From Plecoglossus altivelis (Eukaryota > Chordata > Actinopteri > Osmeriformes > Plecoglossidae): a DNA stretch of 64,000 nucleotides. The stretch is from contig BROE01000019.1 in assembly GCA_036571765.1 (NCBI GenBank), forward strand, positions 7,544,930 through 7,608,929, given 5' to 3'. Position 1 is the first letter of the stretch. Every line of letters starts with the position of its first letter. A program made the translations under genes and the position numbers. The notes beneath the pieces were generated by a model. It worked only from the letters and a program-made list of their open reading frames with translations. It searched no databases and was not told the DNA's origin. Shown piece after piece: positions 49,711 through 60,215 of this stretch.

Positions 49711-50384
49711 TCTATATCTTGCTTCTTTATCTGCTACATCAAAGAGGCAGACATCTGTGGATAGGCTTCCTCTGCAGCTCAGCCCCCATCATTTCCACCA
49801 TTACAGCGTGTGATGGGAACTTCAACTCCTCCCTCTGGAAAGAGACACTTCCTAGTTCAGACACACACACACACACCAAAGCTTATGCTATATGCCGATG
49901 CTGACAGACATAGATGCTTACAGGATTCGGTTCCCAGGGGATGATGTTCCTGGGGGATTATGTAAAGTCCTGGTTTTAAACTGCAGTGCAGCAGCAGTCC
50001 GTTTTATATTTCCTCCCTGTAGCAGCAACACACAATCTGGAACCAAACTCATAAAAAAAAGCGTTTGCCGTTTCAAGGCATCAACATGTTGACGACGACA
50101 CCGTGACTTACTGCCACTTGTGTACATTTTTAATCATCGTTGTTCTGAAGGGTTGATGTTCCTGATAGTTCGGTCTGTCTTTAGGGCTTGTGAGTGTCTC
50201 CTTTTCGACCTTGGCTTTGTTTCGCTGTCTGTGTTCGAGCTCCTTGGTTTCATTGGTGTGTGATAATGATGAGGTAGGTGAGATGTAGACTGAGGAGAGA
50301 TGAGGAGGGATAAAGCCCTGTTATTTTGCCTGATCGTTTGTTCCCCAGCTCCAACCACCTCCCTTCCCATGAGCCCCAGCCTCT

Positions 50385-50485
50385 CCCGTCCCCCACCCAG
50401 CCCCAAACACAGTCTCTCCTCTCCCCCACCCAGCCACAAACAGCCTCTCCTCTCCCCCACCCAGCCACAAACACAGCCTCGCCTC
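50385..50485. repeat. CCCAGCCACAAACAGCCTCT tandem
   Basis: Three to four copies of an approximately 32-bp unit rich in CTCCTCTCCCCCA. Confidence 0.8.
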
Positions 50486-50764
50486 TCCTCCCCCAACCTC
50501 AGCTCCAAGTACGATCTGCTCCCCCAACCCCCCTCTCAGAGCAGAGATCCTCCTCCTCCATGGCCTCTAGAGGGTCATCAAAGCAGAGGGTCGTGGGAAA
50601 CGATAGAAACTCACAGTGGGAAACTTCCAGAACACTTCTCCAGCCCACACCCATGTGGCTTCACATAGACATGTTTTTCAAACCTCTGCCTCTGTGTTTT
50701 TCTTTCTTCAATGATGGTCTGATTAAAGTTGGATGAGACCTTGATCTTGATGTCGGAGGATCTG

Positions 50765-50895
50765 TATCGTGAGCTGGATGAATCTGTATATATTTTTTAT
50801 CTTGGCAAATCTGTATCTGGCTCCTGACAAATCTGTATCTTGATCCGGACATATCTGTGTCTTGATCTTGACACATTTGTATCTTCATCCAGAGG
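50765..50895. repeat. AATCTGTATCTTGATC degenerate tandem
   Basis: Five imperfect copies of an approximately 25-30-bp unit. Confidence 0.7.
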
Positions 50896-51154
50896 AATCT
50901 GAGTCTGAGAGCCAAGTCTCTTGCTGGTCCTTCCGAGGGAAAGAAGGGGTGTTTCCACAGCTGGGTAGGCCAGCAGGGTGACGTGGGGAGAACCACCCTG
51001 GAGAGAGAGAGCCAGGCTTCTGTGCCCCCGGGGGCCTGTCAGTGGCTAGCAGGTGATGCTAACTGCATTGCTGCGTGGCTCCACAGCACCCGGATGCTAT
51101 CCCAGCTGTCACTGCAGCATTCAGGCTCCGACAGGCCCCAGGGTGCTTCGGGAG

Positions 51155-51240
51155 GGGTTACATTTTCATCTGATTTATTTAGCCGACACCTTCATCCAAA
51201 GCAACATAAAAATAGGGTATATAGAAAGTACAGACGAAGA
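51155..51240 (+). mobile_element. fish SINE/L2-tail relic
   Basis: GATTTATTTAGCCGACACCT with TCATCCAAAGCAACATAAAA matches the widespread fish SINE tail pattern (ATTTAGCAGACGCTTTTATC, then CAAAGCGACTTACA) with several substitutions. Confidence 0.55.
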
Positions 51241-51382
51241 TCAAGGATTAGAATTGCCGAATTGTGTGTGTCTCTGTGTCTGCGTGTTTGTGTGTATCTG
51301 ACAGGGTGGCACCTGGCTGAGGGAAGATCATAGAACTGCTGAAGAGAACTCTGTCTCTCTAGGGACAGTCAGCCTGCAGCAT

Positions 51383-51466
51383 GACAGACACACACACAAC
51401 CACACATGCACACACACACATGCGCTTCTCTCTCTCGCTCGCGCTCTCACTGTTTCTCACACACAG

Positions 51467-51546
<80 letters not shown>

Positions 51547-51670
51547 ACAGACACCCACACAGACACCCACAGATGCACACACACACAGACACACACAGTT
51601 ACACACATACAGACACACACAGTTACACACATACACAGAGAGACTCACACAGACACACACTCACACAGAG
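51383..51670. repeat. CA microsatellite
   Basis: A long nearly pure CA core (51463-51540) flanked by ACAGACAC variants. Confidence 0.95.
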
Positions 51671-52299
51671 ACTACAGCAGCAGGAAAGCTGTCCCATGTT
51701 GCTGTGATTCTCCAAGACGTGTCAGTGGGATGTATATCTGCTTGGCTTCATAAATCCTCAACTCAAAGCAACAAAGTCGGTCTTGAAAGAGAGTTGCTGT
51801 TCTGTGGAAACCTTGTCAGCTCTTTCTGGAGTTTGAACGCTAAAGAGTCTGACTGCCTAGGAAAGATGAAGGGTTGAAATAGGATTCATGTTCCAGGTCA
51901 GGCTGTGCTCTCTGCAGCCTCTCTTGAGAGGTCAGGAGGGATGGGCTGGAAACAAACAGCTCTCGCTTCCTAAACAGTCCATCGGTCATCTGGACTCTCC
52001 TCAAAAACAGTCAGTCAGCCTGTGTTCCTAAACAGTCTGTCTCTCTTCCCAAACATTCAATCAGTCATCCAGCCTTTCCTACTAAACAGTCAGTCTCATT
52101 TTGAGGCATCAGGCTGGAGCTGTGTACAGACTTTCCCTAAACAGATAAGCATGAAGCTAGAGATAACATTATTTACACAATCACTCAGGGCTGCAATACA
52201 GTCATGTCAATTACCATGTCATCTGTTTCTTGCTCTTTCTCTGTCTCACACCCGCTCAGTGTTTCCCTCTTGTTCTACATCTCGCTCTCGCTTTCCCTC

Positions 52300-52560
52300 T
52301 ATCCCACCTTTATTTCTCGCTCTCTCTCTCTGCTATCTGTTTCTCTATTAATTTCTCTCTTCGTTCCCTCTCTCCCCACTCTCTCTCTCCCCATTCTCTC
52401 TCTATCGCTCTCTCTCCTCCCTCTCTCCCCACGCTCTCTCACTCCCTCTCCCCACTCTCTCCTCACTCTCTATCGCTCTCTCTCTCCTCCCTCTCTCCCC
52501 ACACTCTCTCGCTCTCTCTCCACTCTTTCTCTCTCCCTCCCATCGTCTCTTTCCTCCTCT
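52300..52560. repeat. TC-rich repeat
   Basis: TCTCTC with CCCCACTCTCTC units; period irregular. Confidence 0.85.
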
Positions 52561-53505
52561 CTGAGACACAATCTGATACTCTAAATGATGCTTCTCCCAG
52601 TGTGAAACACTTCCTATATTGTCATTATGATCACATGTGCAAGTTCTGTTTGCCACTTCCTGCTTCTGCCTTTGATGTTGTTATCTGCCACAGCTCAGCC
52701 TTCTGAGACACCGTTCTGTCTCTGCGCCTCTTTGTGGCGTCCCACAGGGTACGGCGAAGGGTTCAAAGGTCACATCCAGGGAGTTCTGTCTGAGGCCGTT
52801 GCTGATAAATCTACCCCTGATCTTTGTGGCTGTTGACACATAACAGTGGATGGCAACAAGAATGAACATTTTTGACATTTTAAATGTGTTCTTTTAGGAG
52901 ACGCTTTTAAGTTAAGTCAAAATCCTGGGTAAAGCAGAAGGATCTGAAGTGCATCGCTTCAACAGTATTTTGGTTGTTACAGTCCAGGAACAGTCTATAT
53001 TTACTAGCCACAGTTCAAGGTAAACCACATTGTATCTAACTGGCACGGAGAACAGAAAAGAATACTTCATTGACTTGAGGGATTTGGATAATGGTTGTGT
53101 TCAGTTTGATATGGCATGCAGGTATGATCTCCCGGTGTCCCGGTATGCGAGAGGAGAGCGGAGAGGCGTCAGGCTTGACTCTGGCACAGCCGCCAACAAC
53201 CAACAGAAGGATTTTGATTATGCAGAATTATTCAAACAAAAACGAATTAACATGTTTATGAGCACTGGCTCAGTTACACTCTGACATTGCTGGGAGTTGA
53301 ACAGGTTAACGTCTACCTACGATTTTCAAATGAGTCTTCAGACACGGTCCTCTTGGTTTTGCTGTCTGGCTGCTGAACACCTCTTCTGTATTCAGAGGTT
53401 TCAGTCCCTCTGCCAGCTCGCTCCTCCTGCACAGACACGACAACCTCGGCTCCACAAGACTCTTTTAGCATGGAGAGGAAACTACTGTGGTGTAAGCTGA
53501 GATCA

Positions 53506-54046
53506 TGCAGAGACCAGGCAGAGACCAGTAAGATACCAGGAAGAGACCAGGCAGAGACCAGGCAAAGATCAGGCAGAGACCAGACAGAGACCAGACAGAG
53601 ACCAGTAAGATACCAGACAGAGACCAGACAGAGACCAGACAGAGACCAGGCAGAGACCAGGCAGAGACCAGGCACAGACCAGGCACAGACCAGGCACAGA
53701 CCAGTAAGATACCATGCAGAGACCAGGAAGAGACCCGTAAGAGACCATGCAGAGACCAGGCAGAGACCAGGCAGAGACCAGGCAGAGACCAGGCAGAGAC
53801 CAGGCAGAGACCAGGCAGAGACTAGTAAGAGACCATACAGAAACTAGACAAAGACAGACACAGGTTGGTTAAGAGGCATTTCTATGGGCATATGTGAATC
53901 CCTCTGTGACATTACTATAAGAATAAACTTTGATTTGATTTGATTGATTTGAGACCATGACGAGACCAGTAGGAGACCAGGCAGAGACCAGTAGGAGACC
54001 AGGCAGAGACCATTAAGAGACCAGGCAGAGACCATTAGGAGACAAG
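53506..54046. repeat. 11-bp minisatellite (GAGACCAGGCA), split by a TE fragment
   Basis: Dozens of GAGACCAGGCA, GAGACCAGACA and GATACCAGTAA units from 53506 to about 53860 and again from 53950 to 54046. The 11-bp unit gives a 33-bp coding period, so all frames look like 11-residue protein repeats (for example RDQAETRQRPG), and none is a gene. Confidence 0.93.
53866..53953 (+). mobile_element. short interspersed element 3' end inside the minisatellite
   Basis: A unique stretch ends in ATAAACTTTGATTTGATTTG and a further TTGATT copy, a 3' terminus typical of fish non-LTR elements with short tandem tails. It interrupts the 11-bp array. Confidence 0.4.
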
Positions 54047-54099
54047 TCCGTGCTGAGGGCCTAAGGGGTGCTCTGTGTTGCCCCTGGTGATGGAAGTGG

Positions 54100-54262
54100 A
54101 AAGCAGGGGGGGGGAGTGGCAGGAAGAATGGAGAAGGAACAAGGGGGGAGGGGGGGAGGGGAGGGGAAGCGCAAGGGAGGGGATGGAAGGGAGGTGGAGG
54201 AGGGTCGGGGGAGGAGGAAGGGAGGGGGGAGGGATGGGGGGGAGGAGGAGGGGGAGAACCTC
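54100..54262. repeat. G/A-rich purine tract
   Basis: GGGGAGG and GGAGGAGG units with several G runs. Confidence 0.85.
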
Positions 54263-54279
54263 CTAGCCTCACCATGTGT

Positions 54280-54440
54280 GGGTGCCCCAGCTTTGTCTTC
54301 ACCATCGGCACTGCAGAGAAATGAAAGCCAATTACATGGAGCTTTACTGCCTGGTCCAGGGACTCAACACAGGCCTTGATTGCCTTGAAATATTCCAGTG
54401 CTCTAGCTAGGCATGTCTGTCTGAAAGCACAGAACAACAG
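54280..54440. promoter_or_regulatory. possible conserved element in lhfpl6 intron 2
   Basis: A 160-bp unique island between a G-rich repeat and AT-rich DNA. It stays open on the minus strand for about 50 codons (reading LARALEYFKAIKACVESLDQ among others), but lacks a plausible acceptor-donor pair. I favour a non-coding element over an exon. Confidence 0.3.
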
Positions 54441-55275
54441 GAACCAAACAGTTATTATAGACCTGTTATTACGTGGTACGGTATGTCATGGACTGGACAT
54501 GATAGATTCATGTTGACCACAAGAAGGGAAGGAGACTGAATGTGCTTCAACTGACCAACCCAGAAGACGAAAACACATGTCTTTGTTATAATCAGCATCG
54601 GAAACAGATTTAGCTCCACAGTTATTTACACATACAAGGAATTTGCTTTGGTGCTTCACAACAGACATGTTATGAAGATGCTTGCATCCAAAGCGATGCA
54701 CCGCAGAAAGAGTGCCTGTAGACAGAGAAGCAGATGGTCTACGGATCAGAAGTACGTCGTTCTAACTGTATTTTGTTGGTAAAAGTATGTTCCTGTTTTT
54801 GTCCATGGAAATAATTGCATGAGCTTACGCAATAAGCATCTTCAAAAGTCATGAATGTTCTACAAGTCATTTAATTTGCCCGCAGATGACAAGAACTGTC
54901 TAGTTGTGTCAGTTATTGTTGGAAGTTGAGGATGTGTGTGATGTCAGCCCCCTGGTTCCAAGAGGGAGACAATGGAGAGAAGGGCTCCTTTAAGAGGGGA
55001 AGGGATACGATCCATGGTGATGAGGAAGTTGGGGTTCAAAGAGGTGGAGGGATACAGTGCGTGGTGATGGAGCTGCTGTGCGTCCCTTATAGCTCTATGT
55101 ATTTATGTTATTGTTACTCCTCTCAATTATTTATTGGCGTGTTCTAGATTCCAAGTAAATTCCCTGTCTGTTTCATAAATATGTAAATGGTTCTAAATAA
55201 TTAAATCAGTCTTTTTATGAAATGTTTAAAATGGTTTTGTCTTAGAACATGCTTTGAATAATTTCCTATACTGAC

Positions 55276-55512
55276 TAATCTCTTCCTCTCTCTCTCTTTT
55301 CCGACTCTTTACCTTTTTCTCTTTTTTTCTCTTGGACGCTCTCTCCCTCCCCTCCTCTCCCCCCTTTTTCTCTCCCCCTCTCTCTCCCACTCCCCCTCTC
55401 TCCCTGTCTCTCTCCCCTTCTCTCCTTGTCTCTCTCCCCCTCTCTCCCCCTCTCTCCTTGTCTTTCTCCCCCTCTTTCCCTGTCTCTCTCCCTCTCCCTC
55501 CCCCCTCTCTCC
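55276..55512. repeat. pyrimidine tract upstream of lhfpl6 exon 2
   Basis: About 235 nt almost purely C and T in the sense strand, ending at the splice acceptor. Confidence 0.92.
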
Positions 55513-55514
55513 AG

Positions 55515-55613
55515 CTCTGTTGATAGGGTCAGGATGTGCTCTGTACCCTCTGGGCTGGGACAGTGAGGAGGTGCGTCAAACATGCAGCAACAGCTCCAAC
55601 CAGTTTGAACTGG
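55515..55613 (+). CDS. lhfpl6: lhfpl6 coding exon 2 (residues 129-162)
   Basis: This 99-nt exon begins in phase 1 after ctctccag and reads ALLIGSGCALYPLGWDSEEV then RQTCSNSSNQFELG. It supplies the core of TM3 (about 121-141 overall) and extracellular loop 2. The family signature LYPLGWDSEEVRQTC is intact. N154-S-S is an N-glycosylation sequon in loop 2; the mammalian sequence at this place (GYTSGQF as I recall it) lacks one. The exon ends CTG G|gtaagg. A pyrimidine tract of about 235 nt precedes the acceptor. Confidence 0.93.
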
Positions 55614-55906
55614 GTAAGGTCACATCGCAACTGGAATATAGGTGTCAGCTTTCATGTAAAGTAGTCATATAACCATATCTTGTTGGTTTGTGTGTACGGG
55701 ATTTTGTGTGCTTGTGTGTGTGTGTGTGTATGCGATTTGTTGTGCGTGTCTGGTTGTTGTGCGTGCGTGTACGCATGTGTGTGAATTGGTGTGCATGCCT
55801 GTGCGTGTGCCCCTGTGTACGTGTGCATATCTGTGTGTGTGGTTTGGTGTGTGTGTGTGTCTGTGTGTGTGTCTGTCTGTGTGTGTGTACCCATGTGCTT
55901 ATCCAG
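55614..55906 (+). repeat. lhfpl6 intron 3, largely a TG-rich microsatellite
   Basis: The 293-bp intron is dominated from about 55686 to 55890 by TG dinucleotides with scattered C and A interruptions. Its 3' splice site (gtgcttatccag) has only a short pyrimidine stretch behind the TG array. Confidence 0.9.
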
Positions 55907-56025
55907 GTTCCTGTGAGATCGGCTGGGCCTTCTACTGCACGGGTGCTGGGGCGGCGGCCGCCATGTTGTTGTGCAGCTGGCTGGCCTGCTTCGCTGGCAG
56001 GAAGCAGAAGCAGTACCCCTACTGA
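55907..56025 (+). CDS. lhfpl6: lhfpl6 coding exon 3 (residues 163-200) and stop
   Basis: The exon reads SCEIGWAFYCTGAGAAAAM then LLCSWLACFAGRKQKQYPY and TGA at 56023-56025. It encodes TM4 (about 168-190) and the short cytoplasmic tail. The tail ends in the conserved QYPY/HYPY, a possible PDZ-binding end of the kind found on claudin-superfamily proteins. The joined exons total 603 nt, giving 200 aa, the same length as human LHFPL6, which supports all three splice choices. The GAGAAAA stretch is a small GCG/GCC expansion relative to GAGATAA in mammals. Confidence 0.95.
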
Positions 56026-56965
56026 CTCTGACGGGGTGAGATCACACCTCCACTGGACAACAGCTCCGTATGGTGACACGCGTACCAGCCGCATGGCAAC
56101 CTCTTGTCGGTGTGTGCGGCGTGTGTAGGCGGTTTTGTGTAGGCGTTCACGTTGGTTAAGTGTGTGCTTTTTTGTGGGGGTATGGATGTTTAGTGTGTTT
56201 GTGTGGTTATGTATGTGTGCGTATGGGGTCGTGTGTGTGTGTGTGTGTGTGTGTGTGCATGTGCTTGCGTGTGTGTGTGTGTGTGTGTGAGGCAGGAGGC
56301 TGTCTCACTACGGAGGGCCCGCCAGGATGGATCATGCTAGCCAGCAGCTCCACCAAGCTCATGTCATCGTCCTTCAGGCTGGGAAGCCGGACGCCCACTG
56401 ACACCACAGACTCCATCCACAGCCAGTAAACCCACAGCTATGCATCCACTCCCAGACGTCCTTTGGCTCCGCCCAGCACGGAGCAGCTGGTTCCGACCCA
56501 GGGGACTCAACACCGCGGTCGTCAACGGCAGCGAGAGCCATATAAATAGTGCCGCCCCCTCCCTCCCCCCGCCTGCCTGTACCGCCCCTCTGTCGTGATC
56601 CCAGTGTTTGCTGATTCGATGGTGAGGAGAACTCATCCATCTATGTGTTACTTTTGTTTGTACGTGTTTTATATCTTAATATTTAATTCAATTATATCTC
56701 CACGTTTTTTTTTGTATTGCCTTAAATATTTAAACCTTTGCTGGTAACTTGCAATAACTTGTCTCAACATTGTCATTATGAATATTACAGCACACATAGT
56801 TATATCACAGGTACTATAAGGCCCTAGTATATATGTTTATTGTAGGTATTATTGTGTTTGATTATGTACATTGTATTATAGTAGCATTGTGGAAGAAACT
56901 TTTGTACTAAATATATTGTAAATAGTGTTTCAGTAAGTCTTAATAAATCTATGAAGTGTGTACAT
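56026..56965 (+). other. lhfpl6: lhfpl6 3'UTR
   Basis: The sequence after the stop includes TG-rich DNA at 56160-56295 and a unique stretch, then turns AT-rich. An AATAAA at 56942-56947 is the best polyadenylation signal. The end is inferred. Confidence 0.6.
56160..56295. repeat. TG microsatellite in lhfpl6 3'UTR
   Basis: TG with interruptions. Confidence 0.85.
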
Positions 56966-57321
56966 GTGGTGTGTTTTCATGAAGACACAGTGGGAAAAGA
57001 ACATGAGTGTATGTGTTTGATCGAGGCTGTGTGTGTGTACGTGTGTGTGTGTGTACATGTGTGTGTGTGTGTTTGGAAAAGAGACACTAGAGAGTGTGTG
57101 TGCGTGTGTATGTGGAGGAGAGACTAGTGTGTGTGTGTGTGTGCTTGTGTGTGTTTGTGGAAGAGAGACACAAGAGAGTGTGTGTGCTTCTGTTTATGCA
57201 TGTGTGTGTATGCATGTGTTGTGTGTGTGTATGCATGTGTTGTGTGTGTATGTGTATGCGTGTGTGTATGCATGTGTTATGTGTGTGTGCGTGTGTGGAA
57301 GAGAGACACTAGAGAGTGTGT

Positions 57322-57401
<80 letters not shown>

Positions 57402-58088
57402 AAGAGAGACACTAGAGAGTAAAAGATCTCTTCCTAATGAGGGCATGATTGTCTTATTATGTATGCAACATGAGTAGATGTATGATTAACCAGAAGAGAT
57501 GACCTATATAACAGCACGTAACTCCAAATAATCACACAGTCAGCACTTTCTCCTATGAATAAGATCCAGAATTAACAAGATATGGAGAAGAATAGGAATC
57601 AGCTTTTTGAGAAACCTTAGTAAAAAGCTCAGTTAAAACTTTTAAAAACTACAACTTTTTATACTATTTACCTTAAATCAAGAAGGATGTCACATGCAAG
57701 CAAGTTCATGCATGTGGATTTTTTTGTATGCCTGTGGATTATCTAGTTAATCTTTACTCTCCTATAAAACCCTCTATGATCCTGATATTCCTGTATCCAA
57801 CAGAGCAATGTGCTAGTTTATGTCATAATTCATCATTTTCAGCAGATGCACAGCTGTTAAATTAAGGTGTTTAAGTTCAGTGTCATTAGGTGATGGTGCA
57901 CCTTCTGCTGGGGAGAGTGGAAAACAGCTTCAAATATAGAAGTTGTGCAACAGTGCCCTCCAGTGGACAGGTGTTAGACCCACAGTCTGTTTCATGGACC
58001 GTTTTTCATACTTATTGTTGACATTGTTGAAGTATATACGCTGTCGACATCAAAGTATAAGACAAGTTCTCCATCTTAATACTGTGCC
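56966..58088. other. intergenic between convergent lhfpl6 and thy1-like genes
   Basis: This interval holds the TG higher-order repeat at 57028-57420, then AT-rich unique sequence to about 58088. No gene is seen. Confidence 0.6.
57028..57420. repeat. higher-order TG repeat with a 22-bp purine spacer
   Basis: TG tracts are separated by about five copies of GGAAGAGAGACACTAGAGAG (near 57076, 57112, 57159, 57297 and 57400). Confidence 0.88.
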
Positions 58089-59799
58089 TTTATTGAGTCT
58101 CTGCAACATTTTATACACGTTCCCACCGTGACAAGGAAATAAAAAAAAGCTTTTTCTTTTGCAACTTAAAATGTAACATCACATTCACAAACAAACATTC
58201 ACTTCCATACAGTCCAAACTGCTACGATATGATTGTATTGGGAGACTCAGCGTCCCTGATGCGATCCAAATGAATGAGCAGGAGGAATTGTGTTCCTTCT
58301 TCAGGAAATAAACCCAGCATCAATTGTCTACTGCTCCCTACTGGCGATACTGAACTAGGCTCAATATCTAACCGAATATAGTACAACAGTACAGCACAAT
58401 ACCTGAAAACACAGCAAAATAGCACAAAACCCAAGCGTGAGCATACATTTTGCGTGAATCACAAAGGCCCAGTGCAGAAGCGAGGGGTACACACAGACAG
58501 AGAAGCAGCATCATCAGCCATCCAAGGCTTCTAAAGAGCAGGAAGCAGGAAGCAGGCAGCAGGAAGCAGGCAGCCTGGTCGAGAACCAAGAGGCCTGAGC
58601 ATGTATAAAGTCCAAGCCCTGACTGGAGCGCTCCTCTCTTCCTGTCGGAGTTGGGGGCTAAAGCTCCGCTCTCCATCCCCACCAGGGAAGGTTTCCGTCT
58701 CGCCCTTGCAGCCCGACTCTCCAGCAGCAGTCAGAAGGCTTTCCAGCCTCAGGTTATTACAAACGCATTGGCATCAAAGAAAATGGCTGCAAAGTCAAAG
58801 GAAGATCTTGGATGTGGAATGCTAATCTTGTTAGAATGTCATGTTAGAAGCACAGTCGTGGCCAGATCTAGACTCTGCCACCGGCAGAGGCAACAGAAAC
58901 ACAGCCGTAGTACCACTTCGCTTTTTTTTTTTGTTTGAAAATACTTTACAAAACTTTTAATAGAACATGTGTTGCTTGTGGAATGATGATATGAAATTGA
59001 ACAAGCCCACGAAAGAGAATATGAAATATCAAAATGACGTGTATTGTTTTAACCATCGCTACACAATTACTGGTGATGTACTATGTAAGACAGAGTGGCT
59101 GATAACATATGGCCATGCGAACTGGCTACTGATATTGATTAAACATCAACAAGATTATGCATTTATCAACTTTAACTTTGTCCTCTGATACTCTTCTGTC
59201 ATGCTCAGTGAGGTGCAAATACAACATAATACAATGACCTTTAAAAAGCACCAGATGGTTCTACAGTGCTTGGTGGTGGGTTTTACGAGCAACCACAGAA
59301 AACAGAACAGAGGAGAGGCCTGTAGCAACTTAGAGGACCTGACTTTACTAACCTCACAAATCTCCAAGGATCTCTAATCATGCTTAATGATTCAGAACCG
59401 ATCGATCTGTGTCATTTCCGCTTGGAGCTGTGAGGCTTATTACGGATGGGAAAGGCCTCTTATTGAGTTCCTCCTGTCTGGCTGTCCACCCAAGAGCCCC
59501 CAGCTCCTGGGGGCGTGTCGGAGAGCAGGCCTCGCCCCTCTCATCCCCTCAAAACAAACTTGGAAGCGCTGTGGTGGATGATGACACTGTGAGGACCGGA
59601 GGGAGGAAGCTTTCGCCCTCGACTTGAGAATTCTACCTTGGATGAGATGGAGACGAGGAGAAAGACAGAGATCTCTCTCTCTCTCTTGTGTTACATGCGT
59701 TCTGCCAGGTCTGCAGACTACGTGAAGCGCTGGGTGATAATATCTAAAAATCTATTCAAAACATCGGATCGAATGAATTTTCTAAACGTAAAGAGATCG
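58089..59799 (-). other. thy1-like 3'UTR candidate
   Basis: This follows the stop codon of the minus-strand Thy-1-like gene. On the minus strand an AATAAA is found at 58094-58089, which would give a 3'UTR of about 1.7 kb, in the range seen for THY1. The extent is inferred; no other gene is visible on either strand. A short AGGAAGCAGGCAGC tandem is at about 58545-58580. Confidence 0.4.
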
Positions 59800-59906
59800 T
59801 CACGGGGACAAAAGCCCCACGGCTACAGGAAGTGACATCACCAGTGCCAGCAGCCAAGGTCCGAAGGGGAGAATCGTGTTGACGCCAGAGCAGATAAAAA
59901 TATTTC
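59800..59906 (-). CDS. thy1: thy1-like coding exon 3 (residues 132-166): GPI-anchor signal
   Basis: A near-ideal acceptor on the minus strand (ctgtttctgtcttcctag, ending at 59907) precedes a frame that continues phase 1 from the Ig exon: RNIFICSGVNTILPFGPWLL then ALVMSLPVAVGLLSP and TGA at 59802-59800. This is a GPI-attachment signal: C137 matches the omega Cys of Thy-1, followed by a short spacer and a hydrophobic tail. Without this exon the Ig exon would read a few codons into the intron and stop with no anchor. Both the frame and the Thy-1 three-exon gene plan therefore support it. It is too short to stand out as an open frame by itself. Confidence 0.85.
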
Positions 59907-60215
59907 CTAGGAAGACAGAAACAGATCATTGGGATCTAACGCTTCAACATTGATACAAGACACATGACTTTGCACACATAACATTCCAGTAGCCTTCACT
60001 CCAAGATCAAAAGATGAAATGTACTCGGAATATGTAGATCACATCATAGAGATCATAGATAGATATATTTATAGATCGCTGAGGGATCATATATTCACCC
60101 CCTTAGGGAAAGTACCCTTAGATCAGTGTATAAATAATATGTAGTATGTGTTCATATGTGTTCATATGTACACCAGGAGGTTCCAGAGCAGCAGAAGATC
60201 AACAGGAAGCCTTAC
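59907..60215 (-). other. thy1-like intron between Ig and anchor exons (309 bp)
   Basis: On the minus strand it runs from donor gtaagg (60215) to acceptor ttcctag (59907), phase 1. Read-through of the donor would stop within six codons (TGA at 60201-60199), giving a secreted form without GPI anchor. Confidence 0.8.

Larger units (their letters stand above)
37928..55514 (+). other. lhfpl6: lhfpl6 intron 2 (about 17.6 kb)
   Basis: This intron separates the TM2/TM3 boundary exon from the TM3 exon. It is unusually rich in simple and tandem repeats (separate entries): G-rich 15-mers near 38.3 kb, TC tracts, GATCTG-type repeats near 40.7 kb, GA arrays at 41.5 kb, a 22-bp minisatellite at 43.26-43.68 kb, TCTGGT repeats near 46.9 kb, GGA-rich DNA at 47.9-48.6 kb, an AC array at 51.4 kb and an 11-bp minisatellite at 53.5-54.05 kb. 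Unique blocks at 38790-38920, 44110-44290, 46530-46690 and 54280-54440 may be conserved elements. Two or more SINE-type relics occur. No exon of another gene was recognised. Confidence 0.85.

Noticed and set aside
52720..52835. CGVPQG-like peptide resembling reverse transcriptase motif
   Set aside because: Only six residues resemble the motif and the downstream sequence does not continue as reverse transcriptase; probably chance or too degraded to call.
53030..53284. 84-codon open frame of complex composition
   Set aside because: No recognisable domain and no splice sites of quality; could be an eroded transposon piece, but cannot be supported.
53470..53847. Repeat protein of RDQAETRQRP units, and hydrophobic minus-strand frames
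   Set aside because: Produced in every frame by the 11-bp minisatellite.
53844..54437. 197-codon minus-strand frame
   Set aside because: Mixture of a unique island, G-rich tract and minisatellite; no domain, no splice support.
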